DNA of 64,000 nucleotides from Kaistella carnis (lineage in GTDB: Bacteria > Bacteroidota > Bacteroidia > Flavobacteriales > Weeksellaceae): NCBI RefSeq assembly GCF_003860585.1, contig NZ_CP034159.1, positions 2,170,001 to 2,234,000 of the forward strand. The letters run 5' to 3'. Numbering within the stretch: the first letter of the stretch is position 1; every line of letters starts with the position of its first letter. The position numbers and the translations under genes are program-made. This document shows positions 16,684-24,626 of this stretch, one piece after another. The notes under the pieces were generated by a model. It ran no database searches. It saw only the letters and a program-made list of their open reading frames with translations, and was not told where the DNA came from.

Positions 16684-18471
16684 ATGAAACAATTACATTT
16701 ATTACTCTCTCAAAAAAAAGTAACGCTTCAAAAACTACAGAATAAACTCACCATTTTAGGCTGGATTCGAGTTGTTATATTCCTTGCTATTACTTATTTT
16801 TTCTTACAATATTTCATCTTTGAAAGTGGTTTGAAAATTCATCTGTATTTAGCGATTTTCTCCACCGTTCTCTTTTTCATTTTAGGATATTTTCTTTTAA
16901 ATGTAAAACAGGAATTGCAGTTTTATAAAAATTATCTTCATATTGGAAATGAAATCATCACCAAAACAGAATTCGAAACGGGTCTTGAGCTTGAGGAAAA
17001 TATTGATCAACATCCTTTCGCAAAAGATCTGGATATTCTGGGTAAAAACTCGCTTTTCAGTTATCTAAATTATGGTGAAACAACTTTAGGTAAAAACAAA
17101 CTCAAAGATTTCCTTTTAGATTTAAGTGTCGAAAAAAAGGAAATAATTCTGCGTCAAAAATCGGTTGCAGAATTGTCTGAAAAGACGGCGTGGAATATTC
17201 ATTTTCTGACTTTGGCGAAGTCGATGGAAATTAAAGGAGAAATTGCACATCCAAACAAATCAAATTCAGTTTTTAAGAATGCGGTTCTGGCAAAGATTGC
17301 GACTGTCGTGGTTCCCATCTTGACCTTAGTCACTTTAGTTCTGGCGATTTTCACCTCGATATCCGGAGTATTTATTGGTTTGATGTTCGTTGGAATTTTA
17401 ATAATTTCCAGAATAGTTCTTTATGTTTATCGAAATAAAATGCTGGCATTAGGAGAACTGATTTCATTTGATTCGAATCAATATGAGCAGTTTTTAAATG
17501 TCTTTTCCCATATCGAAAATGAAAATTTCACTGAAGAATTAAATCAAACCCTTCAAAATAAACTCCGATCCGGGAAAAGCAGATCGTCGCGAAAAGAAAT
17601 AGAAAAGTTGGCGCGTTTGCTCCGAAATTATGAAAGCGGACAAAGTAATATTGGCGTAATTCTGAATAACTTTTTCTTGTGGAATCTGAATTTCACCCTA
17701 AAAATTGAAAAGCAGTTTAACGCGATCGATGAGGATTTGCCGCAGTGGTTTGAGGCTTTTGCGGAATTTGAAGCCTTTATTTCACTGGGAATTTTCAAGT
17801 TTAAAAATCCCGATTACATTTTTCCTGAGATCAATGAAGACGGTGCTAAATTTAAAGCAGAGGAACTCATTCATCCTTTATTGTTTCAATCGGAAGTCGT
17901 TTCTAATGATTTCACCATCAACCAAAGTACAGAGATTTCAATTATTACCGGGGCAAATATGACGGGTAAAAGTACGTTTCTCCGAACGGTAGGAATCAAT
18001 TTGGTTTTGGCGATGACCGGATGTCCGGTTGCGGCAAAAGAATTCAGTTTTATTCCGATGAAGCTTTTTACGTCCATGAGTACGAGCGATTCTCTGAGCG
18101 ATGGGACTTCTTATTTTAATGCTGAAATCCTGCGTCTTCGGAAACTCGTTGAAAATTTAGAAAATGGAGAACCTCAATTTATTATTTTAGATGAGATTTT
18201 AAAAGGAACCAATTCTCAGGATAAACTCACGGGTTCGGAATTATTCCTGCAAAAATTAATGAAAAGTAACGTGTTATTCTCTTGTCTCATTGCCACACAC
18301 GATTTAGATCTGACAAAAATTGAAGATCGATTTCCTTTAAAAATCAAAAATTATTGCTTCGAACTTCAAAACATTGATGGTGAACTGGAGACGGATTACA
18401 AACTTCAAAAAGGCGTCACAAAAAGTATGAACGCCATTTACTTGATGCGAAAGTTTAAAATAATTGATTAA
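16684..18471 (+). CDS. Membrane-anchored MutS-family ATPase
   Basis: A 595-residue protein. It has two N-terminal transmembrane helices (about 27-46 and 50-70), a central helical lever region interrupted by another hydrophobic pair (about 205-250), and a C-terminal MutS-type ABC ATPase. Walker A is TGANMTGKST (residues 422-431), the signature region is SDGTSYFNAEI, Walker B is FIILDEILKGTNS and the His loop is ATHDLDL. It lacks the mismatch-binding domain I and its Phe-X-Glu motif, so it is not canonical MutS. Its substrate is unknown; the membrane anchoring is unusual for this ATPase class. It is preceded by the 129-residue protein gene at 6 bases. Confidence 0.88.
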   Translation: MKQLHLLLSQKKVTLQKLQNKLTILGWIRVVIFLAITYFFLQYFIFESGLKIHLYLAIFSTVLFFILGYFLLNVKQELQFYKNYLHIGNEIITKTEFETGLELEENIDQHPFAKDLDILGKNSLFSYLNYGETTLGKNKLKDFLLDLSVEKKEIILRQKSVAELSEKTAWNIHFLTLAKSMEIKGEIAHPNKSNSVFKNAVLAKIATVVVPILTLVTLVLAIFTSISGVFIGLMFVGILIISRIVLYVYRNKMLALGELISFDSNQYEQFLNVFSHIENENFTEELNQTLQNKLRSGKSRSSRKEIEKLARLLRNYESGQSNIGVILNNFFLWNLNFTLKIEKQFNAIDEDLPQWFEAFAEFEAFISLGIFKFKNPDYIFPEINEDGAKFKAEELIHPLLFQSEVVSNDFTINQSTEISIITGANMTGKSTFLRTVGINLVLAMTGCPVAAKEFSFIPMKLFTSMSTSDSLSDGTSYFNAEILRLRKLVENLENGEPQFIILDEILKGTNSQDKLTGSELFLQKLMKSNVLFSCLIATHDLDLTKIEDRFPLKIKNYCFELQNIDGELETDYKLQKGVTKSMNAIYLMRKFKIID

Positions 18472-18634
18472 GTTTTTGAACAATTTAAAATTATGACTTA
18501 GAAATCATATTAGAAATTTCCGTTTTACCTCTATCGCAGATTTATTTGCTATCTAAATCAAGAAGATTTAAACAATTTTCTGCAGTAATTGTAACAAATC
18601 ACCAAAAAACTCGTCTTATTCTTTAAAATTATCC

Positions 18635-19975
18635 ATGAAGAAATCTGCTATTTTTTTTCTAAGTTTTATATCCACGATGGCATTCTCTCAAAAAGTCTGG
18701 ACTTTGCAGGAGTGCGTAAATTATGCGGTTGAGAATAATTTGCAAGTCGTTCAAAGCAGCTTTAGCAAACAGCTTCAAGATAAATCTCTGGAAGCTGCGA
18801 AGCGTCAGTACTTACCTTCAGTTTCTGCAAACATTAATAATACTGCAAGTTTTGGCCAAGGACGTGACACTTTCGGAAGAACCGGCAGCAACGATAATTT
18901 AAGCAATAATTCAAATGTAGGAGCAGATATTTTAATTTTCAATAATGGCAGATTAGAAAAAAACATAAGAAAAACGGGATACGATGTTGAAGCTTCAGCT
19001 TTTGATGTAGAACGAATCAAAAATGATATTTCCCTGCAGATTGCGCAACAATATCTTTCAATCCTTTTAAACCGAGAAGTTACCGCGATTTCAAAAAGCG
19101 CCTTGGCAAACGCAGAAAAATTGTATGAAAGAGCAAAAATAACAACCGAGGTTGGTACTACTCCACAAACGGTTTTGGCAGAAGCCCAAGCTGCCTTGGC
19201 ACGTGAAAAACTAAATGTAAAGACCGCAGAAATCAATACGGAACGCAGCTTGTTTTCTTTAGCAATGTTACTGCAACTTCCTGATTATAAAAACTTTGAC
19301 ATACAAAATGTAGAAGTGGATAACAACATTGATGCTCCCCTTTATTCAGCATCTCAAATTATTTATAAAGCATTCGAAAACCAACCCCAGATCAAGGCGG
19401 CAGAAAGCAGAATAAAAGCTGCAGAAGCTCAAACAGAAATTACGGAAACTGCCTTCTGGCCTACCATTTCTGCAAATGCAGGAGTCGGCACGAATTACTT
19501 TTATCTCTTTAATGCGATCGATCCTACCACCAGAAATAAAATTGCACAAAGTGGCTTTTTTCAACAGTATAAAGATAATTTTGGTCAGCAAGTAGGTGTT
19601 TCAGCGAACATTCCAATCTTTAATAAAGGAATTACAAAATTAAATGTTGAGCAGTCAAAAATAAATGAAGAAATCGCAAAAACTACCTTGGCGCAGCAGA
19701 AACAAGATGTTTTACAAAATGTGCAAAAGGCGCAGTTTGATGCCGAAAGTAATTACGAATCGTTCATAGCCTCTACCGAAGCAGAAAAAAGTGCAAAACT
19801 CGCTTTGGATTTTGCGGAGAAAAGTTTTGCGGCGGGAAGAACGACGATCTATGATCTGAACAGTGCCAGAAATAATTATGCAAACGCCCAGGGAAGTGTA
19901 GCGCAAGCGAAATACAATTATCTTTTCAGCTTGAAACTATTAAATTTCTACGCCGGTATTCCATTATCTTTGTAG
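18635..19975 (+). CDS. TolC family outer membrane channel protein
   Basis: A 446-residue exported protein (signal peptide ending near AFSQ) of the outer membrane factor family. The start of the mature part, WTLQECVNYAVENNLQV, is diagnostic. Two long coiled-coil repeats with AEAQAALAREKLNV and AKLALDFAEKSFAAGRTTIYDL follow, ending just past NYLFSLKLLNFYAG. It forms trimeric channels for efflux or type I secretion. No membrane-fusion protein or pump gene adjoins it, so its partner must be encoded elsewhere. Confidence 0.92.
   Translation: MKKSAIFFLSFISTMAFSQKVWTLQECVNYAVENNLQVVQSSFSKQLQDKSLEAAKRQYLPSVSANINNTASFGQGRDTFGRTGSNDNLSNNSNVGADILIFNNGRLEKNIRKTGYDVEASAFDVERIKNDISLQIAQQYLSILLNREVTAISKSALANAEKLYERAKITTEVGTTPQTVLAEAQAALAREKLNVKTAEINTERSLFSLAMLLQLPDYKNFDIQNVEVDNNIDAPLYSASQIIYKAFENQPQIKAAESRIKAAEAQTEITETAFWPTISANAGVGTNYFYLFNAIDPTTRNKIAQSGFFQQYKDNFGQQVGVSANIPIFNKGITKLNVEQSKINEEIAKTTLAQQKQDVLQNVQKAQFDAESNYESFIASTEAEKSAKLALDFAEKSFAAGRTTIYDLNSARNNYANAQGSVAQAKYNYLFSLKLLNFYAGIPLSL
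19965..19972 (+). promoter_or_regulatory. -7 box TATCTTTG at the tolC-like stop
   Basis: Exact TAnnTTTG overlapping the last codons of the TolC-like gene, 33 bases before the ATG of the SprT-like gene. It could give that gene and manC their own promoter. Confidence 0.4.
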
Positions 19976-20005
19976 CAGTTTTTCTTCTAAAGATTGTTTT
20001 GTATA

Positions 20006-20596
20006 ATGTCTATTTCTCTTTTAGCAAAATATTTACCTGAAAATTGTCTGCCTTTTTTAAAACATTGGTTTGGTGATCATACCATTCACATCAAAATTAC
20101 GCGAGGCCGCAATTCAAAATTGGGTGATTACCGGAAAATGCCCGATAAGAGTCATCAAATTACGATTAACTCGACACTGCAACCTCAACTTTTCTTTTTT
20201 GTTCTAACGCATGAACTGGCTCACCTGCTGGCTTTCGAAAATTACGGCCCCCGAATTTCTGCTCATGGTATGGAATGGAAAAACACGTTTCGAACAATGC
20301 TTTTAGAAAGCATATCAATTTATGAAGATGATTTAAAATCGATTATTTTAAAGTTTTCGAAAGCGCCAAAAGCAAATTTTATGTCAAGTCCTGAACTTGT
20401 TCGTTACTTTCACATTGAAGATTTGGAAGACGAAAGTTCGTACCTTGAAGATTTAGCCATTGGTGCTCGTTTTATATACCGAAAGGAAACTTATATCATA
20501 GAGGAAAAGAGGAAAAAAAACTATCTTTGTCTTAACACAGATACGCAAAAAAAATACATTTTCAAACCTTTAGCAAGAGTAGAAAAAATAACTTAA
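20006..20596 (+). CDS. SprT-like domain-containing protein
   Basis: A 196-residue cytoplasmic protein with the SprT-type zinc metallopeptidase signature HELAHLLAFENYG, in which the HExxH motif provides two zinc ligands and the catalytic Glu. This is followed by HGMEWK, which supplies a third candidate ligand. Family members include the DNA-protein crosslink protease Spartan, but the role of short bacterial SprT proteins is unknown. ATG 20006 is preferred over an upstream in-frame TTG. It ends 2 bases before the guanylyltransferase gene, so the two are probably co-transcribed, though no functional link is obvious. Confidence 0.85.
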   Translation: MSISLLAKYLPENCLPFLKHWFGDHTIHIKITRGRNSKLGDYRKMPDKSHQITINSTLQPQLFFFVLTHELAHLLAFENYGPRISAHGMEWKNTFRTMLLESISIYEDDLKSIILKFSKAPKANFMSSPELVRYFHIEDLEDESSYLEDLAIGARFIYRKETYIIEEKRKKNYLCLNTDTQKKYIFKPLARVEKIT

Positions 20597-20598
20597 AT

Positions 20599-21681
20599 AT
20601 GTCGAAATCAAATAATTACTGCGTTATTATGGCAGGAGGAATCGGAAGCCGTTTTTGGCCGATGAGCACTCAGAAATACCCAAAGCAGTTTCAGGATATT
20701 TTGGGAACAGGACAAACCATGATTCAGCAGACTTACGACCGAATTCGGAAAATTGTAAGTGCCGAAAACATTTTTGTAATTACCAATAACGAATATGTTT
20801 CTCTTACGGAAGAGCAGCTTCCTGATTTAAATCCCACCAATATCGTGGGAGAGCCGATGATGAAAAACACAGCGGCCTGTAACCTTTACATTGCAAAAAA
20901 AATAGCAAATCAAAATGCCAAGGCAAATATTATTGTATTGCCAGCTGATCATTTAATTTTAAAAGAAAATGTTTTCCTTAAAAAGGTAGAACTCGCTTTT
21001 AATCTTGCTGAAAAAAATGACTATCTCATCACTTTGGGTATTAAACCGACAAGGCCTGAAACAGGTTATGGTTATATTCAGTTTGTAGAAAAAAAGAGCG
21101 CAGAATATTACAAAGTAAAAACCTTCACCGAAAAACCGGATGTCGAAATTGCAAAAACTTTTATTGAAAGCGGGGATTTTTTATGGAATGCGGGAATTTT
21201 CGTGTGGAACGTGCAATCTATTTTAGATGCATTTACGAAATACCTTCCCGAAATGTCTCAGCATTTTGAAAGTTGTGAATACAATTCTGACAATGAATCA
21301 GGCTGCATCAATTTGATCTACCCGAAAGTCAATAAAATATCCATCGATAATGGAATTTTAGAAAAAGCAACGAATGTATATGTTATTCCGGCTGATCTGG
21401 GTTGGAGTGATTTGGGAACCTGGACTTCCATCTACGAAAACAGCAATAAAGACCAGAACGAAAACGCTGTGAATTCAAAACATGTTGTTATCTACAACTC
21501 CAGCGGAAATATTATTAAACTCAAAAATCACCACAAAGCAGTGGTGATAGACGGTTTAGAAAATTATATCGTGGTAGACACGGACAAAGCACTTTTGATT
21601 TGCCCAAGAGAAAACGATCAACTCATCAAAGACTATGTGCAGGATTTGAAAACTTTAAAGAAAGGAGAAATATTTCTTTAA
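20599..21681 (+). CDS. Mannose-1-phosphate guanylyltransferase
   Basis: A 360-residue cytoplasmic nucleotidyltransferase making GDP-mannose from mannose-1-phosphate and GTP, the donor for mannose, fucose and related surface sugars. The pyrophosphorylase loop VIMAGGIGSRFWPMS is intact. FTEKPD, FLWNAGIFVW and the DLGWSDLGTW segment are typical of the ManC group. The chain lacks the C-terminal isomerase cupin domain of bifunctional AlgA, so it is monofunctional. A strong terminator follows. The convergent glycosyltransferases next door may use surface-sugar donors, but no full polysaccharide locus is present. Confidence 0.94.
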   Translation: MSKSNNYCVIMAGGIGSRFWPMSTQKYPKQFQDILGTGQTMIQQTYDRIRKIVSAENIFVITNNEYVSLTEEQLPDLNPTNIVGEPMMKNTAACNLYIAKKIANQNAKANIIVLPADHLILKENVFLKKVELAFNLAEKNDYLITLGIKPTRPETGYGYIQFVEKKSAEYYKVKTFTEKPDVEIAKTFIESGDFLWNAGIFVWNVQSILDAFTKYLPEMSQHFESCEYNSDNESGCINLIYPKVNKISIDNGILEKATNVYVIPADLGWSDLGTWTSIYENSNKDQNENAVNSKHVVIYNSSGNIIKLKNHHKAVVIDGLENYIVVDTDKALLICPRENDQLIKDYVQDLKTLKKGEIFL

Positions 21682-21691
21682 AATCTCGGAT

Positions 21692-21729
21692 AAAAAAAAT
21701 CCTTTCAAATTATTGAAAGGACTTTTTAT
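21692..21729. terminator. Bidirectional terminator between manC-like gene and GT9 gene
   Basis: Perfect 9-bp stem tcctttcaa (21700-21708) / ttgaaagga (21713-21721) with loop atta, preceded by an A run and followed by a T run. It serves both convergent genes. Confidence 0.9.
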
Positions 21730-22691
21730 TAAACTAAATCGATAATTTTTTGAATATCAATTTCTTCCAGGCATGCCCAATCACCGCGGTAACAGGCTTT
21801 ATCGCCGAATACAGAACAAGGTCTGCAGGTTAAATCTTTAACTTGTACGACATCTTTTTCACTTTGACCATATCCTAAAAATCCGGCATACGGATGCGTT
21901 GATCCCCAAACCGAAATACACCGTGTTCCTACCAAACTGGCCAAGTGCATATTTGCAGAATCCATGGAAATCATAACCTCCAGTTCCGCAATTTTCTGCA
22001 GTTCTTCTTTCAAACTTAATTTTCCGGCTAAATTCTCCGTATTTGGTATCTGATCTGCCCAACTATCAAGAATATTAATTTCACTTTTTCCACCTCCGAA
22101 AAAATAAAGTTTGTGGCGGGTTGCAAGAATTTTTGCGACTTCAAAAGTTTTCTCCAGAGGAAGCATTTTTCCTTTGTGTTGCGCAAACGGCGCGATCCCA
22201 ATTCCAGACTTTTGATTGTTATCAGGAAAACGATGCGAAAGTTCAAGACGGAAATTCATGGCCCGAAATACATCTGCATATCGTTCACATGTAAGTCGCA
22301 GCGGAGTTTTATCTAAATTCCAAACGTCTGTTAACTTTTCTTTTTCTTCTTTTCCTTTATTGATTTTAAAGACTTTAAAACCATTTTTCATAAAGAAAAG
22401 ATCCAAAGTTTTCGTTCGGATAACATCGTGTAAATCAGCGACATAATCGGGTCTAAATTCGTTCAACAGGGTTTTACCCAATTTCCGTAAACCAAGAAAT
22501 CCTTTGTAATCTTCGAAATCAATTCCTTTAAAAATAAGATTTGGAATATTATCAAACAGGTCTTTAAACTGACTTCGGGAAACCATTACCACTTGAACAT
22601 CTGGGTTTTGTGCTAAAAACTCCCGGAAGACGGGTACGGTCATGGCGACGTCACCAAAGGCGGAAAAACGATATGCGAGAATGGTTCTCAA
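21729..22691 (-). CDS. Glycosyltransferase family 9 protein (heptosyltransferase-like)
   Basis: A 320-residue cytoplasmic GT-B enzyme. The opening LAYRFSAFGDVAMTVPVF and the C-terminal SMDSANMHLASLVGTRCISVWGSTHP match the heptosyltransferase (WaaF/WaaC) family, which adds heptose to the lipopolysaccharide core. The Cys-rich end (LTCRPCSVFGDKACYRGDWACLEE split over about 25 residues) is common in Bacteroidota members. It overlaps the upstream sufE-like gene by 4 bases. Sugar specificity is not proven. Confidence 0.88.
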   Translation of the reverse strand: MRTILAYRFSAFGDVAMTVPVFREFLAQNPDVQVVMVSRSQFKDLFDNIPNLIFKGIDFEDYKGFLGLRKLGKTLLNEFRPDYVADLHDVIRTKTLDLFFMKNGFKVFKINKGKEEKEKLTDVWNLDKTPLRLTCERYADVFRAMNFRLELSHRFPDNNQKSGIGIAPFAQHKGKMLPLEKTFEVAKILATRHKLYFFGGGKSEINILDSWADQIPNTENLAGKLSLKEELQKIAELEVMISMDSANMHLASLVGTRCISVWGSTHPYAGFLGYGQSEKDVVQVKDLTCRPCSVFGDKACYRGDWACLEEIDIQKIIDLV

Positions 22692-23107
22692 TTTTTTAAC
22701 TGAAAAGCGACGGCATAAAACTTAATCTGTTTTGTCATTGCCATTAAACCATTTGCGCGGGAAGGGGATAAGAATTCCTGCAATCCGATTTCTTCAATGA
22801 ATTTAAAATCAGAATCTAAAATTTCCTGTGTCCCGTGACCACTGTAGATAGAAACCAAAAGAGAAACAATTCCTTTGGGCAAAATCCCATCGGAGTCGGC
22901 GTTGAAATAGAGTTTTCCGTCTTCAAATCTGGCATCAATCCATACTTTAGACTGGCAACCTTTAATTAAATTATTATCGGTTTTCTTTTCATCGGGCATT
23001 CCCTTCAGTTCTTTTCCGAGGTCGATAATGTATTCATATTTTTGTTCCCAGTCATCAAGAAATGCAAATTCCTCTACAATTTCTTTCTGTTTTTCTTCGA
23101 TACTCAT
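22688..23107 (-). CDS. sufE: SufE family protein (cysteine desulfuration)
   Basis: A 139-residue protein that accepts persulfide sulfur from the cysteine desulfurase SufS and passes it to the SUF iron-sulfur assembly machinery. The active-site Cys is in LIKGCQSKVW; the fold segments DWEQKYEYIIDLGKEL and LSPSRANGLMAM are typical. ATG 23107 (MSIEEKQ) was chosen; an in-frame TTG lies 7 codons upstream. It shares a 4-base overlap with the GT9 gene downstream, and the rest of the suf genes are not in this window. Confidence 0.92.
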   Translation of the reverse strand: MSIEEKQKEIVEEFAFLDDWEQKYEYIIDLGKELKGMPDEKKTDNNLIKGCQSKVWIDARFEDGKLYFNADSDGILPKGIVSLLVSIYSGHGTQEILDSDFKFIEEIGLQEFLSPSRANGLMAMTKQIKFYAVAFQLKN

Positions 23108-23145
23108 TGCGTTGTTGAATTTGTACAAAGGTAGGAAATTCAGTC

Positions 23146-24243
23146 TTAGAAATTTTCTTCCTCCACTTTTTTAAAGAGGGCGATAATCTTTGATTCTTCT
23201 TTTTCCCAACAAAGTTCTTCCGCTGCTTTTTCCAGTTCGGGTTGATAATATGCTCTGCCGCGATTTAATACTTTTTGAATTTTATCCGCAAGATTTTTTG
23301 GGTCATGATTTTCTACGATTTCCCCGACTTTAAATTGATTGTAAACCCTCATCATTTCAGGGAAGTTGATCAAAACCAAAGGAACGCGTGCCTGAATACA
23401 ATCCGCTACTTTATTTGGTAATGAATAGAGATAACTTACGCCGCCATTTTCTTCAATACTGACGGCAACATCCGCAGTTCTTGTGATTTTACGCAGCTCT
23501 GTTGGAATTAATTTCCCCAGAAACTCCACTCTATGCTGAAGGTTTTCCTTTTTTACCAGCTCTTTGTACTCCTTGATTTTAGGACCGTCACCTGCAATTT
23601 TAAATATAACGTTATCTAAATATTTCGTAGCTAAAATGGCCTGTGGAATTCCTCTTGACTGATTAATTGCGCCTTGATAAAGTAAAATTTTCGGCTGATT
23701 GTCCGGAATTTCGATCTTATCCGTGATCTTTCTCGGAATATTCCGCACCACGATAGGTTTTACACCATAAGTCTCTGTAAACCAATTGGCGTAACTTACA
23801 CTTTCGGTCATCATATATTGAATATTCGGAATATATTTCCTTTCCAAAAACCGCCATATTTTTTGGGACAACTTCCCTTGAATCGCAGGCATTTCAGTAA
23901 AAATTTCATGACTGTCAAAAACGAGGGGAATTCCCAACTGCTTGGAAATTAAAACATTTGGAACTAATGAATCAATATCGTTTGCGAGAAGAATTGTATT
24001 TTTATCAGCACTTTTTTTTAGTTCCTTATAGAGTTTCCAGTTAAATTCTGCGTATGCAGTTTTTAAAGAGGTAGAAAGTAATTTTATTCGTCGGAAAGAA
24101 TACGGCCGCTGCATTTGGCCCGCGCCACCCCAGTCATTTCCCAGGAGAATTATTTCGTAACCTTGTTTGTGTAAAGTTTCGCAGACTTTTTCTATCCGCT
24201 GGTCCGTGTAGAGACTGCTGAACGCTGAAACGACAATTTTCAT
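23146..24243 (-). CDS. Glycosyltransferase family 4 protein
   Basis: A 365-residue GT-B glycosyltransferase. It begins MKIVVSAFSSLYTDQRIEKVC with the usual N-terminal Rossmann strand. The nucleotide-sugar domain has ILLYQGAINQSRGI, FKIAGDGPKIKEY and the acidic ENGGVSYLYSLPNKVADC, corresponding to the ExxxxxLPxK variant of the EX7E motif. It probably builds surface polysaccharide or lipopolysaccharide. The ATG at 24243 is preferred; a longer in-frame start would overlap the YgjV-like gene upstream. It lies 38 bases before sufE in the same direction. Confidence 0.88.
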   Translation of the reverse strand: MKIVVSAFSSLYTDQRIEKVCETLHKQGYEIILLGNDWGGAGQMQRPYSFRRIKLLSTSLKTAYAEFNWKLYKELKKSADKNTILLANDIDSLVPNVLISKQLGIPLVFDSHEIFTEMPAIQGKLSQKIWRFLERKYIPNIQYMMTESVSYANWFTETYGVKPIVVRNIPRKITDKIEIPDNQPKILLYQGAINQSRGIPQAILATKYLDNVIFKIAGDGPKIKEYKELVKKENLQHRVEFLGKLIPTELRKITRTADVAVSIEENGGVSYLYSLPNKVADCIQARVPLVLINFPEMMRVYNQFKVGEIVENHDPKNLADKIQKVLNRGRAYYQPELEKAAEELCWEKEESKIIALFKKVEEENF

Positions 24244-24250
24244 ATTTAAA

Positions 24251-24469
24251 TTACGATTTTTTGAGCAAATGATAAACCTGCACGCCACACAAAATACCAT
24301 TAGGAATAATTACTGGCCAAAGATAATCACTGAATATACCGTAAACTACAAAACAAAAGCATCCTATGAAGTTTACAATTCTTATCTTTCTTACGTCTTT
24401 CAATACGAAACTAAAGACAACAAAAAAGGAGGCAGCATAACCGATAAAATTTGTGATTTGTGGGCTCAT
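24251..24469 (-). CDS. YgjV-like small membrane protein
   Basis: A 72-residue protein made almost entirely of three hydrophobic helices (IGYAASFFVVFSFVLKD, RIVNFIGCFCFVVYGIF and the C-terminal VIIPNGILCGVQVYHLL). The pattern G-Y-x3-F and PNxxxxxxQxYHL resembles the YgjV / PQ-loop-like half-transporters. Function unknown. It is the first gene of the GT4-sufE-GT9 run, starting 19 bases after a promoter box. Confidence 0.7.
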   Translation of the reverse strand: MSPQITNFIGYAASFFVVFSFVLKDVRKIRIVNFIGCFCFVVYGIFSDYLWPVIIPNGILCGVQVYHLLKKS

Positions 24470-24488
24470 AATACAGATTTCAGGGTAA

Positions 24489-24496
24489 CAAACCTA
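24489..24496 (-). promoter_or_regulatory. -7 box TAGGTTTG (minus strand) for the YgjV-GT4-sufE-GT9 run
   Basis: Exact TAnnTTTG on the minus strand, 19 bases upstream of the ATG at 24469. Confidence 0.5.
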
Positions 24497-24565
24497 ATCA
24501 TTTTCACTGAATTTAAGAAATTTTAACTGCCATATAGTCTTAAATTATTTTTGGTAAAGTATTTG

Positions 24566-24573
24566 TAACTTTG
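24566..24573 (+). promoter_or_regulatory. -7 box TAACTTTG for clpC
   Basis: Exact TAnnTTTG 53 bases before the clpC ATG. A second match (TATTTTTG, 24546-24553) lies just upstream. No heat-shock CIRCE-type inverted repeat was seen. Confidence 0.5.
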
Positions 24574-24626
24574 ATAGAGACTTAGAGATAATTTTCTATC
24601 TTTAATTAACAGACGAGAAACAATAT

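Noticed and set aside
18635..19975. RND or type I secretion operon around the TolC-like gene
   Set aside because: No membrane-fusion protein, pump or ABC gene is adjacent; the next genes are SprT-like and a guanylyltransferase.
20599..24469. Surface polysaccharide biosynthesis cluster
   Set aside because: Only one guanylyltransferase and two glycosyltransferases are present, on opposite strands and mixed with sufE; no flippase, polymerase or export genes.
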